Shown here in pieces: positions 25,876 to 40,018 of a DNA stretch of 64,000 bases. The stretch spans positions 3,348,001-3,412,000 of the forward strand of contig NC_058147.1 of NCBI RefSeq assembly GCF_011075055.1, read 5' to 3'. The position numbers were made by a program, and so were the translations under genes. Numbering within the stretch: position 1 is the first letter of the stretch; the number at the start of each line of letters is the position of its first letter. The notes under the pieces are model-generated. The model was not told the origin of the DNA. It ran no database searches and saw only the letters and a list, made by a program, of their open reading frames with translations. This stretch comes from Mangifera indica. Lineage: Eukaryota > Streptophyta > Magnoliopsida > Sapindales > Anacardiaceae.

Positions 25876-26399
25876 TGAAAATTTAGAATAAGAGAATATT
25901 TTAGGTGGGAATAAGTGCTTTGGCCATTATAGAATATTAATTAAAACAGTTAAGACAATCTCAAGGAAAGATCAAGATTATAAAAACCCACTCTTTTTCA
26001 ACTTTCCTGTTCACATAATATCATTTAAATACTAGTAGTTTGGTTGGTGAGTCTTCATTAGCACCAGCAATATCATAACCCATCTAATTAAATATGTTTT
26101 TATTAGGGCAGAAGTAATTCAACATTTCACCAAAATTAATGAACATGGCGTTTAATATGAGGTTAATTATTATTAATTATATGTTGGGCATGAAGAAAGG
26201 GCCCCTAGGATCAGATGGTGATGATGAAACTTCAAATGGGTGGGATAATATCTACAACTCAGATATGAATGACTATATCTGGACCGGCACATGGGATTGC
26301 ATTTCTACGCAGGAGGATTTCAGAAACCGGTGGATTACTGTTGCAGGAGACTGAGATGTGTAGTAAGTTTTTTGGCCAAAAGAGTTACTCCGACTACGG
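25876..26399. other. Spacer between two MITE copies
   Basis: Holds a 71-codon open frame at 26139-26354 with an ATG but no recognisable family, signal or homologue. It is followed directly by MITE copy 3. Probably not a gene. Confidence 0.3.
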
Positions 26400-27135
26400 T
26401 ACAGTAAAATTTCAAAGTATTATATTTATAACTTTTAAAAATTTAAACACTTATTTATAAATTAAAATCTATTAAAATTTTTATTTAGAGTTAATAGTAA
26501 AATTATCATTTAATAATAATATTTAAAAAAATAAAATTTTATTTTATTTTACTCCCTTAATTTAGAAAACTAACAATTTTTTCTTAAAATTAAGTTTTAA
26601 AAAGTGGTATTTTCTCTTTACCTAGAGTTTCAAGTTTTTCTGACAAATTTTTAGGGAACGACGATCGATCTCTCTCCCTCTTGATGACTTCTCTCTCTTC
26701 GACGCTCTCCCTTCGACCAAAGATGTTTGGATTCGACAAAATTTAGATAAAGAGTTGAAACTCTTTGTTTAGACCTTTATTGTCCAAGCAAAAGTTCAGA
26801 CAAAAAGTTGACTTTTCATCTGAATTTTGTCAAATTCAAATGTCGTAGATTGAAGAAAAAGTGTTGGAGAGAGATATGTTACCAGAAGGGAAAAAGATCG
26901 ACTATTGTTCACCAGAATTTCGATGGTGAAATTTGAAACTCTAAATAGGAGAAAATATCATTTTTTTAAACTTAATTTTAAGTAAAATTATTAGTTTTTC
27001 AAATTAAATGATAAAATTATATAAATTTTTATTTTTTAAATATTATTATTAAAATATAATTTTATCTTTAATTTTAATTAAAAAATATTTAAATTTTTAA
27101 AAATTAAAAAAATAAAACTTTGAAATTTTACTGTA
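26400..27135. mobile_element. Fold-back MITE, family A, copy 3
   Basis: Best preserved copy: 736 bp with terminal inverted repeats starting TACAGTAAAATTTCAAAGT at both ends (left at 26400, right ending at 27135). The arms stay alignable for about 200 bp, including aaaacttaattttaa and agagtttcaa words. No protein is encoded. Flanking bases do not show a clear duplication. Arm content links it to copies 1 and 2. Confidence 0.7.
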
Positions 27136-27889
27136 ACTTGGACGGAAACAAGTCTTTTGGCAAGTTTTTTTAATGAATTGGAATTTGGAGCTTTCATGTT
27201 GGCCGCTCCTATTTGAAGGCACGTATAGCCGTTTCATTTTGACTTGACTTCGGTTGTTGGGTTGATGCTCTAGTCTATCCATCTACTCAACTCTATAGGT
27301 CTTTGTTTGGTTGGGTTTAGCTTCCAACTGAAACACACCGAGACTCACGCTAATTTGAAAAAACATAACATAGAATAAATCATCAAAACACTAAATAGAT
27401 TTATGAATTGACATGGCGGTAAATGATTTTCAATTCCCAAATATGGTTACTGCCGTGATTGGCGCTGTGATTTGGAGAAAGTTAGGCTACCCATTTGTCG
27501 AATTGTCTGTCTCAACAAATATTTTGGACTCGGTATTTGGCTTTTTGCTGACTCAAATCTGTATATCCAAAGCAAGCCCCATTGCTTAAATGTAAGCTTT
27601 ATCTTAAATACTTTCATGGTCCCATTTTACTATCAGAATTTTCTTTGATTGTTTAACTTTGAAGGAGATCGCCTTTCAGTCTCTACTCTTACCTCTGGTG
27701 GCAGCTACAAAAAAAGAAATAAAAACCAATAATCTTCTCCTCTTCTCTGTAGTTCTCTATTTGTTTCTTTTAATTATTTATAATTATTGCCATTTATGAG
27801 AACCCCATTTCCATTACCCTAAACTGCATAACTCCGTGTCTACTATCTGCTTCTTTTGGCTGTTTTTTACTGAGGGCTATACTTGTGAA
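27136..27889. other. Upstream region of the DUF620 gene
   Basis: Promoter and 5' UTR side of the DUF620 gene. No other gene seen. Confidence 0.4.
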
Positions 27890-30032
27890 ATGGAGAGAAA
27901 ACAAGGGTTCTTTTCAGCTCTAAAAGAGGAGGTGGTGAGAGGATTGTCGCCGGCGAGGACAAGAGCAAAAAGTCCGGCGAGGAGTGCGTCTCCTATGTCG
28001 AGCTTACTCAGGCGAAGAAGAGGTAGGAACAATCACCACCACGTGGTGCAACCAGATTCGGTGACTGTGAGATCGGGCAGTCTGAGACCGGTGGAGGCCT
28101 TATCGCCGTTGAAGGAAGGACCTGATCCGGATGGAGCGGAAGGTGGAGATTCGAGGATGGAAGGGAGGTGGGCCCAATGGATGAAGGGACAACTGGTTAG
28201 AGCTCCCTCAGTCTCGGGTTCTGCGTGTAAACGGTCGGATCTGAGGTTGCTTCTCGGAGTCTTAGGTGCGCCGCTTGCACCGGTGCACGCCAGCAGTGCT
28301 GAGCCATTGCCTCATCTTAGCATCAAAGACACTCCAATTGTATGTACCTCATTGAGCTGTTTTTTCTGCGAACCTCAAGTTTGCGAAATCAGAAGCAATT
28401 TTGTTCTTATGCATTTAGATGCTTACATCATCATACAAATCCTTTTCATAAAAATAAGTTTCCTTAATTTATTAAAAAGAACAAATGAAAATAAATGGAG
28501 TAATTTTTTTTTAATCCTGTTTTATCGGCTTTGTGCTTCTGGTAATTTATGCCATGGTCAGAAAATGTATGTTTGTGGGAGGAGCCTGTTTTATAGCTCA
28601 TGTTTGAGAGTGGCATCATATTAACCTGCTTGCCTTCATAGCTTCTTTGTTTTACTTGTATAGCTTTGATAAAATGTTCTGGTTTAGGGAAAAAGAAAAA
28701 GGAAAACAGGATATGGTCATTGGAACTAAACATTTCATTTTTATCATTTGTCTGCCCTGTAATTACTGGCTCTAGTTCGAGATGGCTCTTGCTTTTGTGT
28801 CTTTTTCGTTTTTATCATTTATAATTTTTCCTCCAGAGAAATGGAGAAAAATTAATTAGAGTGGTCTGTTGATAGCGGTTAAACTTGCTCTTCAGTTTAA
28901 CTAAACAATTACTAATTATGATTTTGTGGGTTATGGTTGCAGGAAACATCATCTGCTCAGTACATATTGCAGCAGTACACAGCAGCATCAGGTGGTCAGA
29001 AGCTTCATTCTATCCACAATGCTTATGCTATGGGAAGGGTAACAATGATAGCGTCTGAGTTTGAGAAGGGTAACAAGGTTACGAGGAATCGGAATTCCTC
29101 CAAAGGTGCAGAGTCGGGTGGGTTTGTGCTGTGGCAGATGAATCCAGATATGTGGTATGTGGAGCTAGCACTGGGTGGCAACAAGGTTCACGCTGGTTGC
29201 AATGGGAAGCTTGTGTGGAGGCATACTCCTTGGCTTGGAGCACATGCTGCCAAAGGGCCTGTCAGACCTTTGCGTCGTGCCCTTCAGGTTGAGCTGCTCA
29301 TACACTTTTCGTTTTCCCTTTTCTTTTGTCAGAGTGTAACTGATTGCTCCTCTATGTGTAATCATTTACCAGATGATTTTAACATTTTAATTCTTTTAAT
29401 AGGGTCTTGACCCAAGAACCACAGCAAGTATGTTTACTGATGCAAGATGCATTGGGGAGAAGAAGATCAATGGAGAGGATTGCTTCATTCTAAAGTTATG
29501 TGCAGATCCTGTAACATTGAAAGCCCGGAGCGAAGGACCGGCTGAGATCATCAGGCATGTTTTGTTTGGTTACTTCAGCGAGAAAACAGGGCTGCTTATC
29601 CACTTGGAAGACTCGCATTTGACTCGCATCCAGAACAATGGAGGTGATGCCGTCTACTGGGAGACAACAATCAACTCATACCTGGACGATTATAGGCCTG
29701 TTGAGGGAATAATGATTGCTCACTCAGGTCGTTCTGTAGTGACCCTTTTTAGGTTTGGGGATACAGCAATGAGCCATACAAGGACTAGGATGGAAGAAGC
29801 ATGGGCAATTGAAGAAGTGGCCTTCAATGTTCCAGGCCTATCAATGGACTGTTTCATTCCCCCTGCTGAATTAAGATTCAGTTCTGTCAGTGAAACTTGT
29901 GAACTTACTCAAGGTCAAAGGGTCAAAAATGTGGTAGCGGCAGCAGCATATAGAGCTAAAATTGCCGCATTAGAGAAGCCTCATGACAACAGCTTGAACA
30001 GTATCACCTGGAGGGCAAATGTTAGGGAGTAA
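27890..30032 (+). CDS. DUF620 family protein
   Basis: Plant-specific protein of the DUF620 family, sometimes labelled putative lipase without experimental support. Three exons 27890-28339, 28943-29287 and 29403-30032 join in phase 0 to 474 aa. The N-terminus (MERKQGFFSALKEEVVRGLSP) and the basic linker rich in Arg/Ser precede the conserved domain, which starts around the PLPHLSIKDTPI / ETSSAQYILQQYTAASGG block and runs to the end. No signal peptide or membrane helix. The first in-frame ATG of the open frame's conserved part is 27890; upstream codons (from 27836) are leader. Arabidopsis At1g27690 is the likely counterpart, next to TGD5 as here. Confidence 0.9.
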
Positions 30033-32512
30033 GTGTTTGTGGCAAACTATGGCAGAAATAGGCTAGATTTCTAGTTTTACCATACGTAAGTAGAAGGTCA
30101 ACTGTAAGGTAGGTTCGAAGTTGTTTGGAGGTTTTGGCATTAGATCAATGTCTCACTGAATCTGTAAATATATCAAAATTAATTATGGAGATTCTCCATA
30201 ATGAAGCCAGCGCTTGGGTTTGTATAATATCTGATAGATCAAGCTTCAAGAAAAGACAAACCCAGTTAGCTGAGGGAAGTTTTCCTTTTAGGTCTAGCTT
30301 CTTTGCCTAGGAGTCTTGTAATGGTAACACGTTATTAATTTCTTGGTTGGATTCTTGTAACCTAGTAATGTATGTCTTCTCTGTAATATCTTTACAACGA
30401 AGATTCTGAAGTATTTAACAGTCCTTTTCACTTATAGGTAAATGCTATCTACTTCTGATTGTTTTCTGGTTGGGTAGTTCGTTTGTCAAGTAATTTTCTT
30501 GCATTATAATTTCCCAAAGCCAGATGTCAAACACAAACTTCGAACGTGACCTCGTAGAGTTCAAAACAGAAAATTAAGTAAAAACACTACTGGGTCAGCT
30601 AGCATTTTTGTTTGCATAAAAATAGCCAAAGAGTGGCTTGGAATTTAATTAAAGTATGAGTCAAGAGAGGTAGTGGGCTGTGTCGGACCGGTTTCAACTC
30701 TGACACAGTCTACTGTGCTTACGGGGTTGGGAGGTGCTTATACCTCCAATTGGTGGGTCAAAATTGCCTACGAACATGTTAAGGTATATAGCACGGCCCA
30801 AACTCTTTCCCAGATTGTGCCTTGACTACCAATATTGTGCTCGTCTAAATTTAACCCAATAAGAGTAAGATGACGCTTCAATCATACTTATGCAATATTA
30901 GATTGTAGGTATATACAATGAGAGAAATAACATGTTAACTTTTGCCCTTTGATTCTTGTTGAAAACTTGGTGAAACTGATCTCGCTAATCATCACCTCAG
31001 GCAGCTATGAGATTGTTGAATTCGGAATTTCAGAAACATTATTTTGCATGCGGCAGAATTATGTTTTTTTTTTTTCCATATATAGGGAGCTCGGCAATCC
31101 AATATAATATTTTTGCAAAGAAAAGTAGATAATATTAACAAAAAAAATAATTCATAAATATCTATTGGTGATTAGGTTAATACCAACTAGAAGTTTATTG
31201 AATGGATGTGAAATTTTTTGGAAGAAATTAAGTAAAAGAAACAAGAAGATTTTTACTGTGAGTCGGCTGATAAATCAAGAATCCATGTTCATAGATAACA
31301 ATGGTACAAGACTAGAAGATGTGAAAGGCTTATTAAAGGTTAAAAATGTCATTCTAAATATGATATTATACAACTCAATGAAAGTTATTCTCGTGTGATT
31401 CCAAAATAATAGAGGAGTAATTGCATTTTTAATTGTAATTATTAAAATTATGAAAAATAATTTCACGATAATATAAAAACTGTTATTTAAAGTAGAACTG
31501 GATTCAAAATAAGTTTATTCAAACTTGAAATAAGTTTAGTTCGAACGAGTCTGAGATAACAAATACGAATCCAAGTATAAACTAAAAAGTAAAACCATAA
31601 ACAAACTTAAATCTGAACCTGAACTAAAGTCATGCTTGGCTCACTTGAACTTTTTGCAAACGATGTCATTTTAAGCCTTACCTAAAGATAAAATTGGATT
31701 CAAAACGCGTTTAACTCATACAAGACCAAAAACGAGCCCAAGGTAACGAATACGAACCTGATTATGAACATATGATTAAGCAAGTTTAACAAGCCCAAAC
31801 TGAACCTAAGCCAAGCTTAGTGCAAAACTAATCTCTGTTCGAGCTCGATTTGACTAATTTAAAGTTAGAAAGATTGTAGGAATGGTAATGATAATTGACT
31901 CATATCTTCTCTTTGTTGTTTTTAGATAAGATTATACTCTATTTGCTTCTCATCTTGATTTGTCGGATGGTAACGTGTATATATATTTGGAAAACTATAA
32001 ATATTTATAATCGCATCTTTCAATTTTGTTTCCACAATATTATGTGCTTATATTGTGTATTATGTAATCATATTTTGAATATGAATTCTTATCTTTTGAT
32101 ATAATATTATTTTTTAATCCATATTTTTTAATGTGATATTATCTTTTTATTTATTTTTGATATAACATTATTTTGATAATTATCCCCCAATATTATTTTT
32201 GTGTTTATTTATTGGGTATGGATTTGTTGGAAAATGATCATACTGGTTCTCATTTAATTACAGAAATGTAGAATAGTGTTATTTTCTGTGATATATATGT
32301 GTAATTATATATCAGATTTGATCTCAATATATAAATCTAATAGCAATAATTGTCTCCCAAAGTTTAAGCTTAATGTCAATATCATTGAAAGCTAAAAATT
32401 TAATTAGATATGACATGAGTGTGGGCAGGTGGACCAGGACCAGCCATGTGTCCAAAGATTCCATCAACATAATACAGATAGGAGGGACAAAGAAGGTTCA
32501 AATCTCATCCCC
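30033..32512. other. Intergenic, DUF620 3' UTR and AT-rich DNA
   Basis: The first 400 bases are likely 3' UTR of the DUF620 gene. At 30660-30760 there is a more GC-rich island with two hairpins. 31490-31860 is a degenerate repeat with words like gaacctgaacta and aagcttag. 31.9-32.4 kb is AT-rich. No gene recognised. Confidence 0.4.
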
Positions 32513-32515
32513 TTA

Positions 32516-32996
32516 TGATGCGTTTGGTTGACGGCTTTTAAGTTTATTTTGATAATCTATCTTTTATTTCTTTGTTTGATTTATCAGTAATAAAATATTA
32601 CAGTAATCTTTTATTATCAATGTTGACGTGACAGGTAATATAGATGGTAATCTGATTACTACCTTCACCTTAGATATTTAAAGATTACTAAGGTAATCTT
32701 AAGTTTATTATAGAAAAATTATTATTTATTAATTTTTTGAGATAAAAATAAATTTATTTTTAATTAATATGATAAATAATATAAAAAATATTTAAAAATA
32801 ATTATATTTAAAAGCATTTAAGCAAAATAATTTACTAGTAATTTTTTATTATCTTTAACTAAACACAATAATTATTTATACCTATCAAATTTTATCAAAT
32901 ATAGTAATTATTTATACTCAGTAATATTCTAGGTAATCTATCTTTAAGATAATCTTTCTATTTTAATAATCAAATATTACTCAAATCAAACGTCCC
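32516..32996. mobile_element. MITE family B, copy 1
   Basis: About 480 bp, AT-rich, with short inverted ends: left tgatgcgtttggttg, right (reverse complement) gggacgtttgatttg. TTA flanks both sides (32513-32515 and 32997-32999), as expected for PIF/Harbinger-type insertion, although a 3-bp match is weak evidence. The right half is similar to a second copy near 38.9 kb. Confidence 0.5.
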
Positions 32997-32999
32997 TTA

Positions 33000-33569
33000 A
33001 AGAAATAGATAACGTTACGAAGAAAAACTGGATGAGTGACGGCATGATACACGAGTCCAAGGTTGCTGCCCATTTCTTAAGAAAACAAAGGTGTGTGATG
33101 GAAGCAATGAGCTAACACAGACACAGTGAAGACAGCTGCCGCAAGTCCCGATCATGAAAATTAAAAATTACCATTCACTTTGATTAACTACATATTGGGA
33201 AACCAAAAATTAATAAACAGGATCCCTAGTTTAGTGTTTCAATGAACATTAAATTTGATAAATTAAGAATTTAATATCAAAAAAAAAATTAAACCCATGT
33301 TTTATCACTCAATCTTGCTTTTTCAGGTAAATTTACTATTATTTGAATGGACCTGTCAACAAGAATTGTAACCCGCCGCTTGTTTTGACCTTTTTATAAT
33401 GCGGCACGTCTTTAGTCTGAGATGTCATGGCTGCCGTCATAGGTTTTTACCATATTCTTTTTCTTACCCAGAATTTCCTTTATAAGTAAAATTTACGGTA
33501 CCTAATTGAACCAAATCTCTCGTTAATCTTGTAACAGTCCAGTGAACTCTTTGTAATCTCTAAGGCAAA
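33000..33569 (+). promoter_or_regulatory. Promoter region of the first VEP1-like reductase
   Basis: 570 bp upstream of the reductase ATG. TATAAG at 33481-33486 lies 84-89 bp before the ATG, about the same spacing as in the second reductase gene. A ttgacc word and a cacgtc word occur near 33385-33410. Predicted from motifs only. Confidence 0.45.
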
Positions 33570-34838
<1,269 letters not shown>

Positions 34839-35637
34839 GTGGAAGTTGTTTGAAATCTAGTTCTATCTGATTTTGGGTACTGTCGTTGTGAAATATACTC
34901 ACACCTATACCTATTCAATAAGTATCTTATTGCAAAATAAATATTATTTGTATGTAAAATATCCTAAGTATCTTATTGCAAAATAAAATATTATTTGTAT
35001 GTAAAGTATCCCAAGTGTCCTAGGTAAAATATATTGCCAAAGTATAAATTTAGTGATAGCATCTTAACGAGTAAAGGTTCAATACTTTAATCTCTATTTT
35101 CACTCTATCATCAATATAGGAAAGACAAAAAAAAATTCTTCTTTTATTTTCCTCTCTCATCTTACAAGAAATTTTTTTTACACTTTTTCTTCTCATGCTT
35201 GGTAAAAAAATAATTGAATATTTATTAGATATCAAAATATATTTTTAATTATTCAAAATTTTTAAAAATATTTCAATATATAAAAGTTTACAAAATATAT
35301 AAAAAAAGAGATAAATTAAAAAAAATGATTCACAAATATATTTATCTCTATCTTCACCTTGTCTCCTATCATAAGGGTGTTTCCTCAACAGGCCAATGGC
35401 CCTAAGGGTGTGACATTATCTACCTCAAAGATTTTAGTAATTCTTGTTTTTATTAAAAAATCCTCTTCATTTCCGGGATAGAGGCATGGGACCTAATTGC
35501 CTTCTTTTAGGTATAATATTGGCATTATGATGTTCAGGTAGTCCACATTAATGTTGTGTTGTAAAAGCAGTTTTTATAGAACAATGTATGCTCATGACAA
35601 AAGCCCAATTAATTGATAAGAAACCTAGCTATTACCC

Positions 35638-35674
<37 letters not shown>

Positions 35675-35780
35675 ACACTTCAGATTGGCAACAAATCGTT
35701 CATCCTTATTTATCATAAGCGGAAAAAAAAAAAAAAAAAAAGCTCCATTTCGTTACCACTTCTAACACATCACAGCACAG
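34839..35780. other. Spacer between tail-to-tail reductase genes
   Basis: Holds the 3' UTRs of both convergent reductase genes. It includes a tandem repeat (34920-35011), a long poly-A run at about 35638-35673 and a second at about 35724-35741. No gene seen. Confidence 0.5.
34920..35011. repeat. Tandem duplication of 46 bp with AATAAA words
   Basis: Two consecutive copies (34920-34965, 34966-35011) of a unit starting aagtatcttattgcaaaata. Each copy contains AATAA(A)-type words, so the 3' end of the upstream reductase has duplicated potential polyadenylation signals. Confidence 0.75.
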
Positions 35781-37043
<1,263 letters not shown>

Positions 37044-37133
37044 GATGTTGATCCGATGATAGAACAGATGGCCGAATGGTAAATCTTTTTGGAAGATCGA
37101 TTACGGTTGACACGGTTCAAGCATGTAATGGTT

Positions 37134-37139
37134 TTTATA
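37134..37139 (-). promoter_or_regulatory. TATA box of the second reductase (predicted)
   Basis: TATAAA on the minus strand in GTATAAAAAC, about 91 bp upstream of the ATG. A hAT MITE begins 63 bp further upstream, so only a short original promoter remains next to the gene. Confidence 0.55.
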
Positions 37140-37201
37140 CAACTTAAAAGGACAAAAACGTCATGATTTATCTGGAATGTCCAGGGTGTTGTTGTCTTTT
37201 T

Positions 37202-37558
37202 TAGGGCTGGATTCGAGCCGAGCCAGCTCGAGCTCGGCTCGGCTCGGTACGAGCCCGGCTCGATCGAGCTCGAGCCGAGCCTGAGCTGGCTAGGGTTGGC
37301 TCGGTATATTTTTTTAAAAATTTTTTATACAAAACGACGTCGTTTTGATCCATATATATATATACAAAACGATGTCGTTTTGATATAAAAAACGAGCCGA
37401 GCCAAGCTGAAAACGAGCCAAACTCGAGCCGAGCCGAATTCGGCTCCAATCGATCTCGAGCCGGCCATTAAAAAGCTGAGCCGAACCCGAGCTGGCTGCG
37501 AGCCGAGCTCAGCTCGGCTCGAATCCAGCCCTAAAAGCTCGGTTCGAATCCAGCCCTA
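37202..37558. mobile_element. hAT-type MITE with 8-bp target duplication
   Basis: 357 bp, GC-rich at the ends. The left terminus is TAGGGCTGGATTCGAGCC and the right terminus its inverse. The 8-bp duplication gtcttttt flanks it exactly (37194-37201 and 37559-37566). The interior repeats gagccgagc/gctcggctc words. Two right-hand terminal copies are present, ending at 37533 and 37558. No coding capacity. 8-bp duplication and TA-starting ends place it in the hAT superfamily. Confidence 0.85.
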
Positions 37559-37773
37559 GTCTTTTTAGATACAATTACAAACATTTGAAAAAAAAATCAT
37601 TTTTGGTAGTCCCTGCTATTAACTTTTGAAATTTTGGAGTTGTTAAAAAAATATTAATTAAAATAGATAATAAAATTTTTGTTTAAATATTGTTAGACAA
37701 ATATTTGATGCACTTATTTTTTTAAGTAAATTTATTATTTATTTTTATAATATTTTTTAATATAATTTTTTTC

Positions 37774-38447
37774 GGGATATTAATTAAAATAGGCAAAAAC
37801 TTTTTCGCGTAAATGTTTTTAAGCAAACGCACAGTAGTTTTACTTTTATAAGTAAATTTTTTTGTAACTCCAAAAATACCCTTTCAGCCCTATAGGTGTA
37901 GGCGCTGAAAGGAATGTGTAGTGCGCGCGGTGCGTGTAGAGTGCGTGCAGTGTGTATAGAGTACACGCGGTGCATACAGAGTGTACACACCCTCATATAT
38001 ATATATAAACAGAGTGCGAGGGTGCGTGCACCTTTTCTTTTATATATATATATATATATTATATTATAATATTTAATATAATATACATAAATAATAATAA
38101 TAATATTTTTTTTAAATATATATTATATATAATATTATAATATTTAATATATATTTATTTATTTATTATATTTTTAAATATTATATTATATTATTTTATA
38201 TATATATATATAAGGAAGGGTGCGCGCAGTTGTTTATATATATTATATGAGGGTGCGAGCACTCTGTACGCACTACGCGCACCGCAAGCACCACGCGCAC
38301 CACACCTTCCTTCTAAAGCCAACACCTACAGAGCTGGGAGGGTATTTTTAGAGTTACAAAAAAATTTACATATAAAAGTAAAACTACTGTACGCTTGCTT
38401 AAAAAAGTTTAAGCGAAAAAAAATTTGTCTATTTTAATTAATATCCC
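37774..38447. mobile_element. Mutator-type MITE with 9-bp target duplication
   Basis: 674 bp with long inverted arms. Both ends start GGGATATTAATTAAAATAG and stay alignable for about 200 bp (for example the shared cagtagttttacttttata). A 9-bp duplication ATTTTTTTC flanks it (37765-37773 and 38448-38456). The centre is (ta)-rich and bordered by GTGCG-type repeats. Long arms with a 9-bp duplication are typical of Mutator-like non-autonomous elements. The duplication is low complexity, which lowers certainty slightly. Confidence 0.8.
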
Positions 38448-38456
38448 ATTTTTTTC

Positions 38457-39553
38457 AAACATATTCTTTTTTGACACAATTAAAAATGATATATTTTAAT
38501 AGTATATCATTATATTAAATATAAAATAGTCTAATAATTTATATCATAATAAAACCAAATTTTCATTGAAAATATATTATGGAAACTTCTACAGAGAAAA
38601 GTTTAAAACTTTGAATACTGATTTTTTAAGTTTAAATGTTGATTTCTGAAAGATGTTTGATTTTATTTATTTGTTTAGTTATCAATTACATTAATTGTTT
38701 AAACAGTAAATATCTATTGTATTAGTAAAAATAAAACAAGTTTTGATATCAGATCCGAATAGAAAGCAAAAACGTGATTTCTTGAAAACTGACTGCGAGT
38801 GCGAATGTTTCATCATGTTAATTTAGGATTTCATATACTTATAATCGAGGAGGATAACTTTTAGAGGGCATTTGATTTGGGAGTTGTTTATTACTAAAGG
38901 TGAAATATTATTTTTAAGATATATTATCCAGAAGATTACTAAATATAAATGAGTATTATGTTTGATAAAATTTGATATACTAATATATTATTTCATTTAA
39001 ATGTTATAAAGTATAATTATTCTAAAATAATTTTATGTTAGTTATTGTATTGAAAATAAAATTATTTTTATCTTAAAAAATTATTAAATAAAAATAATAT
39101 TATAATAAAATTAAAATTATCTTTATAATATTTTAATAATTATGACAAAGGTGATATTAAAATTATTTTTTATATTATTTATTATATCATCATTAATAAT
39201 AAAATAAATATCATAATTTTTAATTACTTATAAATTAAATAAAATCATATAAGCAATGAAAAATAAATTGGCAACTAAACTCCAATTTATAAAGACTAAG
39301 TGTTGTCCTTACGGTAATCAGACGTTAGAGCCTTGCTAACACAGAAAGGGCATTTGTGTCCTTTTAAGTACTTCATTGACTCAAACCTAACAATTCTTCG
39401 CCACCCAAGCGCCGCCGCAGAAGTAGCAAGGCTGCCACCACTAATTAATAAATCGCAAAATTTCCAGGTTTCCATCTATTCGCAAGTCCCTACCTTTTAT
39501 TCTCAAGTCTCTCTTCTTCTCTTAAACATGTTACTATTACTTGGGTAAACTTA
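38457..39553. other. AT-rich DNA with MITE family B, copy 2 (partial)
   Basis: From about 38876 (gggcatttgatttgggag) the sequence resembles the right half of the MITE at 32.5-33.0 kb read in reverse complement: shared words include gtttgataaaatttgata and aagattact. A matching other end was not found, so the copy looks truncated or rearranged. No gene seen. Confidence 0.45.
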
Positions 39554-39599
39554 CCCATTGATAGAGACGTCAATGGGCCGGGCGACTCCAACTCGGCCC

Positions 39600-39815
39600 G
39601 TTGGGTTAATGGGCCGGCAGGGCCTGAGGCCCAAACAGTAATGGGTCTTCGGGTCGGGCCGACCCTTTAAAATATGAAGGCCCAAAGCCCGACCCATATA
39701 TTAACGGGTTTCAAATGGGTCGGGCCGGGCCTCATTAAATGGGCTGGGCCGGGTCTCATTAAATGGGCCGGGCCAGATCTTATTTAATGGGTCAGGCCTT
39801 ATTAAATAATTAAAA
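39600..39815. repeat. Subterminal GGGCCGGGC-type repeats of the hAT element
   Basis: Four or so tandem variants of a unit like aaatgggccgggcctcatt (best at 39714-39810), plus further gggtcgggcc words nearer the tip. Similar words sit inside the other end (42690-42855). Position fits transposase-binding subterminal repeats of hAT elements. Confidence 0.65.
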
Positions 39816-40018
39816 AAATTTTTAATTAAAATTTTTAAATAACATTATTTTTCAATTATTAAAATCGAGGACAATACCTCGAATATTTTATTTATAATCC
39901 CTCACTTATGGCGGAGGAATACCGTGGTTACATGATAAAAAATATTATAAATTGTTAATAAAATACAAATAAATTAATTTGCATATTGTATAAATTACAA
40001 AACATAAATAAAATTTAT

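Noticed and set aside
26139..26354. 71-codon ATG frame before MITE copy 3
   Set aside because: No recognisable domain, signal peptide or neighbours that suggest a gene; kept only as a note.
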